DNA from: Ilyomonas sp965214235
Lineage (GTDB): Bacteria; Bacteroidota; Bacteroidia; Chitinophagales; Chitinophagaceae
NCBI GenBank assembly: GCA_965214235.1
Contig: CBDCBH010000002.1
Location: 992,001 to 1,056,000, forward strand
DNA length: 64,000 nt
Direction: 5' to 3'
This document shows, one piece after another, positions 59,775-64,000 of the stretch (within the stretch, counting starts at the first letter, position 1; each line of letters begins with the position of its first letter). The notes beneath the pieces were generated by a model, which ran no database searches, was not told the DNA's origin, and saw only the letters and a list, made by a program, of their open reading frames with translations. A program made the translations under genes and the position numbers.

Positions 59775-60830
59775 ATGACAACATTAAAAGGTCCAGGTCT
59801 GTTTTTAGCGCAATTTGCCGGCGATGCTGCGCCGTTCAATTCATTACAAAGCATTTGTGAATGGGCAAAAAGCTTAGGCTATGAAGGAGTACAAATTCCA
59901 ACCTGGGTAAGCAATTTTATCGACCTTCAAAAAGCAGCCGAAAGTAAAACGTATGCCGATGAAATAAAAGGCATTGTAAACGCTGCTGGCTTGCAGATAA
60001 CAGAGCTGTCAACGCACCTGCAAGGGCAGTTGGTTGCAGTGCATCCGGCGTATGATGCTTTGTTTGATGGCTTTGCGCCCGAGCAATACCGCAACAACCC
60101 CAAAGCCCGCACGGAATGGGCGGTTCAGCAATTGAAGTGGGCGGCAAAAGCTTCGCAAAATTTAGGCTTGAATGCACATGGAACATTTAGTGGTGCATTG
60201 CTTTGGCAAACGGTTTATCCGTGGCCGCAACGACCTGCCGGCCTGGTAGAAACCGGCTTTACTGAACTGGCAAACCGATGGCTTCCCATATTAAATGTAT
60301 TTGATGAAAATGGCGTAGATCTTTGTTATGAAATTCACCCGGGTGAAGACCTTCACGATGGAGAAACCTACGAAATGTTTTTACAACATGTGAACAATCA
60401 TCCGCGGGCTTGTTTGCTGTACGATCCATCGCATTTTGTTTTGCAGTGTTTAGATTATTTAACCTACATAGATTATTACCATGAGCGCATTAAAATGTTT
60501 CATGTAAAAGATGCAGAGTTTAACCCAACAGGCAAACAAGGTGTATATGGTGGTTATCAAAGCTGGGTAAGGCGGGCAGGGCGTTTTCGTTCGTTGGGCG
60601 ATGGTCAGGTTGATTTCAAAAGCATCTTTAGTAAACTGTCGCAGTACGATTTTAAAGGCTGGGCGGTTCTCGAATGGGAATGCGCTATCAAGAGTGCAGA
60701 GCAAGGCGCAAGGGAAGGTGCGCCATTTATAAAAAATCATATCATTCAGGTAACCGAAAAAGCTTTTGACGATTTTGCTTCCACAGGCAATGATGAGAGC
60801 TTTAACCGTTTGGTATTAGGATTGCAATAA
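59775..60830 (+). CDS. Cytoplasmic TIM-barrel sugar isomerase/epimerase
   Basis: About 351 aa, xylose-isomerase-like barrel without leader. It begins LKGPGLFLAQFAGDAAPFNS, a common start for the family in Bacteroidota sugar clusters. Metal ligands are Glu in VDLCYEIHPGEDLHDG, Asp and His in LLYDPSHFVLQ, His in MFHVKDAEFNP, and Glu in WAVLEWECAIKS. I start at the ATG at 59775; the upstream frame to 59658 has no family similarity. It is the second isomerase of this cluster and presumably completes cytoplasmic processing of the imported keto-sugar. The reaction is not established. Confidence 0.9.
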   Translation: MTTLKGPGLFLAQFAGDAAPFNSLQSICEWAKSLGYEGVQIPTWVSNFIDLQKAAESKTYADEIKGIVNAAGLQITELSTHLQGQLVAVHPAYDALFDGFAPEQYRNNPKARTEWAVQQLKWAAKASQNLGLNAHGTFSGALLWQTVYPWPQRPAGLVETGFTELANRWLPILNVFDENGVDLCYEIHPGEDLHDGETYEMFLQHVNNHPRACLLYDPSHFVLQCLDYLTYIDYYHERIKMFHVKDAEFNPTGKQGVYGGYQSWVRRAGRFRSLGDGQVDFKSIFSKLSQYDFKGWAVLEWECAIKSAEQGAREGAPFIKNHIIQVTEKAFDDFASTGNDESFNRLVLGLQ

Positions 60831-60851
60831 GGGTTGCCAAAAGAAAACCTT

Positions 60852-61295
60852 ATGAAAAAGATGATTGTATTTATAAGCATAATAGCAGTAACCGGAATGG
60901 TAAGTTGCGGCAGCAATCCGAGAAATAACACCAACAATCCTGCGCAGGATTCTTTAAATACTACAGGAAGCAGTGCAACACAAAAAAGTGATAATAATGT
61001 TGATAATCCACGCGCTTCGGTTAAAGATAGTGCTTATGTGCAGGGTGCTGTTTTAATTGCCAACAACGATTGCAAAACCTGCCATGCAATTAACAAGAAG
61101 ATGACCGGACCTTCTTATAACATGGTTGCCGATAAATACACCAATGGCGAAGGCATGAGAGATGAACTGGCTTATAAAATTGTACACGGCGGTTCGGGCA
61201 GATGGGGAAATGTTGTTATGCCTGCACACCCACAGGTTACCATAACTGATGCTAACCAAATGGCGAATTTTATTTTATCGTTGAAAACAAAATAA
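60852..61295 (+). CDS. Class I cytochrome c lipoprotein
   Basis: 147-aa lipoprotein with lipobox MVSCGSN and a Ser/Asn/Thr-rich linker. One haem-c motif, CKTCH, lies in ANNDCKTCHAINKKMTGPSY. The axial Met is in WGNVVMPAHPQVTITDANQM, and the C-terminal helix is ANFILSLKTK. It starts 21 bp after the isomerase gene. A small cytochrome c next to GMC and subunit-3 genes is the expected electron acceptor of a three-part glucoside 3-dehydrogenase, so it probably takes electrons from the GMC enzymes to the respiratory chain. Confidence 0.93.
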   Translation: MKKMIVFISIIAVTGMVSCGSNPRNNTNNPAQDSLNTTGSSATQKSDNNVDNPRASVKDSAYVQGAVLIANNDCKTCHAINKKMTGPSYNMVADKYTNGEGMRDELAYKIVHGGSGRWGNVVMPAHPQVTITDANQMANFILSLKTK

Positions 61296-61349
61296 CCTCA
61301 CGTCCTGCCCTTCTCTGCAGGCGGAGAGGAATTTTGAAAAACAGCCGCT

Positions 61350-61931
61350 TTATTCTAATAATTTATTGATTTGTGCGTATTGAATGAGAATAATGGTTTT
61401 AGCATCCTGAATACTTCCGGTTGCAACCATTTCTACAGCAGCATCAAAGGCTATTTCTTTTACTTCAATATCTTCGGTTTCATCGGTGCCGCCGCCTTTG
61501 CCCTGCTTCATAGTTGCAATATAGTCAGCAATAAAAAAATACAGTTTCTCTGTTACCGAACCTGGCGATAAATAGGCCTGCATTACTTGTTTTACTTTGT
61601 TTATTTTATAACCTGTTTCTTCTTCAATCTCGCGTTTGATACAGGTTTCAGGGCTTTCGTTATCATCAATAGTTCCGGCTGGCGCTTCGGTAAGCATCCC
61701 GCTTTCGTTGCCGTTTATATACGTTGGCAAACGAAACTGGCTGGCTAAAATAATTGTTTTTGTTTCTTTATTGTAAAGCAAAACAACGGTTGCATCTTTC
61801 CGGCTGAACACAACGCGATGCTGTGTTTGCCACCTGCCATCGCTTCGCAGATAATCGAAGGATATTTTTTGCAGCTTACAATGATAGTCGGATAACAATT
61901 CAGAAGTTAGCTGTTTTATTTTGCTGTTCAT
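61350..61931 (-). CDS. NUDIX hydrolase (NudK/AdpP-like)
   Basis: About 193-aa NUDIX enzyme. The NUDIX box is AGTIDDNESPETCIKREIEE followed by ETGYKI (G-x5-E-x7-REIEEETGY). The preceding part KDATVVLLYNKETKTIILAS and RLPTYINGNESGMLTEAPAG matches the GDP-mannose/ADP-sugar pyrophosphatase group. I use the ATG at 61931. The frame is open to 62252, but the extension is a translation of the dispersed repeat and is not gene sequence. It cuts nucleotide sugars or ADP-ribose; which one cannot be told from sequence. Confidence 0.9.
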   Translation of the reverse strand: MNSKIKQLTSELLSDYHCKLQKISFDYLRSDGRWQTQHRVVFSRKDATVVLLYNKETKTIILASQFRLPTYINGNESGMLTEAPAGTIDDNESPETCIKREIEEETGYKINKVKQVMQAYLSPGSVTEKLYFFIADYIATMKQGKGGGTDETEDIEVKEIAFDAAVEMVATGSIQDAKTIILIQYAQINKLLE

Positions 61932-62004
61932 AATTGTAAAAGTAACTTCTGATAGCAAGATAGAAAATGAATGTTGTGGTAACAGTATGCAAACTGATAG
62001 TGTA

Positions 62005-62212
62005 TAATAAAACGGCTGCACTTTGGAATGCTCAATTAATGTTCTATTGCTGATGGGCTGCGGGATGGAAGTGGAAAGCCCGTAAAGCGCAGAATAATAA
62101 AAGCTATGAGCTATGAAGTATGAGCTTTGAGGAGGAACAGCCTGCGCTGCGGACTTGTAACGAACAGCCCGTACCGAAAATGAAGTAAAAACAAACCGTT
62201 GACGGCCCCGGA
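62005..62212 (-). repeat. Dispersed repeat, copy 3 (inverted)
   Basis: The complement reads GGGGCCGTCAACGG, TTTGTTTTTACTTCATTTTC, TACGGGCTGTTCGTTACAAG, TCCGCAGCGCAGGCTGTTCC, TCTGCGCTTTACGGGCTTTC, CCCGCAGCCCATCAGCAATA and CATTCCAAAGTGCAGCCG, in the same order as copies 1 and 2. It overlaps the 5' extension of the NUDIX reading frame. Confidence 0.87.
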
Positions 62213-62281
62213 TAAAAAAACAATTGAACTTTTCAGGTAAATTTAAGGACAAGAAAAGAATGGTGATTGCTTACATTTGTC

Positions 62282-62313
62282 TTTGTTTTTATGCTGTTTT
62301 TTTGCTAATTTTG
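62282..62313 (+). promoter_or_regulatory. Promoter of parE
   Basis: TAATTTTG (62306-62313) fits the -7 consensus with TTTG at 62282-62285 20 bp upstream. A second -7-like box TACATTTG occurs at 62272-62279. The first overlaps a GCTAA/TTAGC hairpin. Confidence 0.5.
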
Positions 62314-62420
62314 TTAGCATTTTACGAGTAAATAATGTAGTAATTATGAGTGTAACAGCAGCAGGTAAAGCAAAGAAAAAAATATTAATTATAGAAACAA
62401 AGAAGCGAACAAAACTGACT

Positions 62421-64000
62421 ATGAGCGACACGAATGCGATTTTTAATTACACGGAGGAAAGTATTAAAAGCTTAGACTGGCGCGAACATATTCGTTTGCG
62501 TCCGGGTATGTACATTGGTAAGTTGGGCGATGGCTCGGCGCCGGATGATGGTATTTATGTGATGATAAAAGAAGTGATTGATAATTGTATTGATGAGCAC
62601 ATGATGGGCTACGGAAAACAAATAGAATTAACGATAGAAGATAAAACCGTTACCGTGCGCGATTATGGCAGAGGTATACCGTTAGGTAAAGTGGTGGATG
62701 TAGTGAGTAAGATAAATACCGGCGCCAAATACGATAGTAAAGCCTTCCAAAAAAGCGTGGGTTTAAATGGTGTGGGAACAAAAGCAGTGAATGCACTGAG
62801 CGATTATTTTAAAGTGGAAAGCTACCGCGAAGGCAGAACCAAAGTAGCCGAATTTGAAAAAGGAAACTTACTGAAAGAACACCGCGAGCGGGCCACAGAC
62901 GAACTGAATGGCACGTTTGTAACTTTCATTCCTGATGATGCTGTTTTTAAAAACTTTCATTACATCCACGACTATCTGGATAACCTGCTTTGGAATTACT
63001 GTTTTTTGAATGCAGGATTGACCATCATCTTCAATGGCAAGCGTTATGTAAGCAAAAATGGCTTGCTGGATTTATTAAAACGAAAAACGAATGAAGACGA
63101 AATTCGTTACCCGATTATCCATTTAAAAGGCGAAGACATTGAAGTTGCCATCACGCACAACAACGATTATGGTGAAGATATTTTTTCCTTTGTCAATGGT
63201 CAATACACCACGCAGGGCGGCACGCATCAACAAGCTTTTCGCGAAGCGTTTGTAAAAACAATCCGTGATTTTTTTAAGAAAGATTACGATGCGGCTGATG
63301 TTCGGCAAGGCATTGCAGCAGCGATAGCTGTGCGCGTACAAGAGCCGGTGTTTGAAAGTCAGACAAAAACAAAACTTGGCTCGGTAACAACCTCTGAAGG
63401 CGGACCTACGATGCGCAATTTTATTGCTGAATTTTTTGTAAAAGAATTGGATAATTACCTGCATCGCAACCAGCCAACCGCTGATGCAATAAAGAAAAAA
63501 ATTGAGCAAAGCGAACGGGAAAGAAAAGAGTTGGCAGGCATAAAAAAACTTGCCAACGAGAGAGCCAAAAAAGCCAATCTTCACAATAAAAAGCTACGCG
63601 ATTGCCGTGTGCATTTTAATGATGAGCCGCCGGCAAAGGGGAAACCTGAATTTAGCGCGAAAATCAATAAAACAACCATTTTTATTACCGAAGGCGATAG
63701 CGCCAGCGGTAGCATTACTAAGAGCCGCAATGTAGATTTTCAGGCTGTTTTTAGTCTTCGCGGCAAGCCGTTGAATTGTTTTGGATTGACCAAAAAAGTG
63801 GTGTATGAAAACGAAGAATTTAATTTGTTGCAACATGCACTTAACATTGAAGACGGGCTGGAAGGTTTGCGGTATAATAATATTGTAATTGCTACCGATG
63901 CCGATGTGGATGGCATGCATATCCGTTTGTTATTAATGACTTTCTTTTTGCAGTTTTTTCCTGACCTGGTAAAGCAAAATCATGTTTATATTTTAGAAAC
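62421..64000 (+). CDS. parE: DNA topoisomerase IV subunit B (3' end beyond window)
   Basis: Type IIA topoisomerase ATPase subunit for decatenation; 526 codons are inside the window and the gene runs off the end. From MSDTNAIFNYTEESIKSLDW the GHKL ATPase shows HIRLRPGMYIGKLGDGS, KEVIDNCIDEHMMGYG (Mg/ATP Asn), RDYGRGIPLGKV and VGLNGVGTKAVNALSDY. Next comes a QTKTKLGS transducer region, where the K is the ATP-contacting Lys. The TOPRIM domain has FITEGDSASGSITKSRN and IATDADVDGMHIRLLLM. EGDSASGS and the DxDxDGxH layout fit the ParE branch of Bacteroidota rather than GyrB (EGDSAGGS). An ATG at 62346 would add 25 residues, but homologues start near 62421. Confidence 0.93.
   Translation, partial: MSDTNAIFNYTEESIKSLDWREHIRLRPGMYIGKLGDGSAPDDGIYVMIKEVIDNCIDEHMMGYGKQIELTIEDKTVTVRDYGRGIPLGKVVDVVSKINTGAKYDSKAFQKSVGLNGVGTKAVNALSDYFKVESYREGRTKVAEFEKGNLLKEHRERATDELNGTFVTFIPDDAVFKNFHYIHDYLDNLLWNYCFLNAGLTIIFNGKRYVSKNGLLDLLKRKTNEDEIRYPIIHLKGEDIEVAITHNNDYGEDIFSFVNGQYTTQGGTHQQAFREAFVKTIRDFFKKDYDAADVRQGIAAAIAVRVQEPVFESQTKTKLGSVTTSEGGPTMRNFIAEFFVKELDNYLHRNQPTADAIKKKIEQSERERKELAGIKKLANERAKKANLHNKKLRDCRVHFNDEPPAKGKPEFSAKINKTTIFITEGDSASGSITKSRNVDFQAVFSLRGKPLNCFGLTKKVVYENEEFNLLQHALNIEDGLEGLRYNNIVIATDADVDGMHIRLLLMTFFLQFFPDLVKQNHVYILE

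Larger units (their letters stand above)
61932..62345 (+). other. Intergenic region: dispersed repeat plus parE promoter
   Basis: Between the divergent NUDIX and topoisomerase genes there is no gene. It holds an inverted copy of the dispersed repeat and, at its right end, the probable parE promoter. Confidence 0.6.

Noticed and set aside
1..64000. CRISPR array
   Set aside because: I saw no regularly spaced short repeats with unique spacers, and no cas-like gene.
1..64000. Prophage or conjugative element
   Set aside because: No integrase, phage structural, Tra or relaxase gene was recognised; the only mobile gene is the IS110 transposase.

Overview
The window is from a low-GC (roughly 40%) Bacteroidota genome, most likely Chitinophagaceae. 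The evidence is a SusC/SusD pair inside a polysaccharide utilisation locus (PUL), GLPGLI, DUF5683 and IPExxxVDY-like genes, VCBS/ASPIC-UnbV surface proteins, and -7 boxes of the TAnnTTTG type. No tool was run, so family names come from reading motifs and are graded by confidence.

Layout. 0-5.3 kb: a 5'-truncated coiled-coil protein, then the conserved parA-parB-DUF5683-dapB run on the minus strand and a frameshifted DUF6090-like gene. 5.4-15.8 kb: two GT2 glycosyltransferases and a CE4 deacetylase, secreted and membrane hypotheticals, a frameshifted RND/MMPL exporter and a double-PDZ protein. 16-19.3 kb: an SDR plus AraC pair next to an IS110 element with a structured upstream RNA that looks like a bridge RNA. 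19.5-31.5 kb: mostly housekeeping (adk, crtI-crtB, recA, purine nucleoside phosphorylase, a TPR protein, SAM hydrolase, SDR, tRNA-Lys), interrupted by copies of a ~200 bp dispersed repeat. 31.6-47 kb: a PUL on the minus strand, AraC regulator - VCBS protein - SusC - SusD - GH29 - GH106 - GH43, suited to a rhamnose/fucose/arabinose- or xylose-decorated plant glycan. 47-49.7 kb: a vanadium-haloperoxidase/PAP2 lipoprotein with a small partner lipoprotein, and an IPExxxVDY-like gene.

49.8-61.3 kb is a divergent cluster. The minus arm has a TIM-barrel isomerase with a twin-arginine leader, two tandem GMC flavo-oxidoreductases without signal peptides, and a Tat-leader 'gluconate dehydrogenase subunit 3' protein, closed by a strong terminator. 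The plus arm has a Gfo/Idh/MocA dehydrogenase, a triple-repeat lipoprotein, a GH3 glycosidase, a second TIM-barrel isomerase and a haem-c lipoprotein. By analogy with three-part glucoside 3-dehydrogenases (GMC + Tat hitch-hiker + cytochrome c), I infer a periplasmic oxidise-then-cleave route for glycosides. The window ends with a NUDIX hydrolase, another repeat copy, and the 5' part of the topoisomerase IV subunit B gene.

Best leads: the IS110 bridge-RNA candidate with guide-like matches near both element ends; the divergent oxidative glycoside cluster, in which one GMC paralogue has Ser in place of the usual active-site Asn; the dispersed repeat family; and two genes (an AraC regulator and the PUL GH43) whose natural N-termini lack any ATG/GTG start, only ATA/ATT/ATC.
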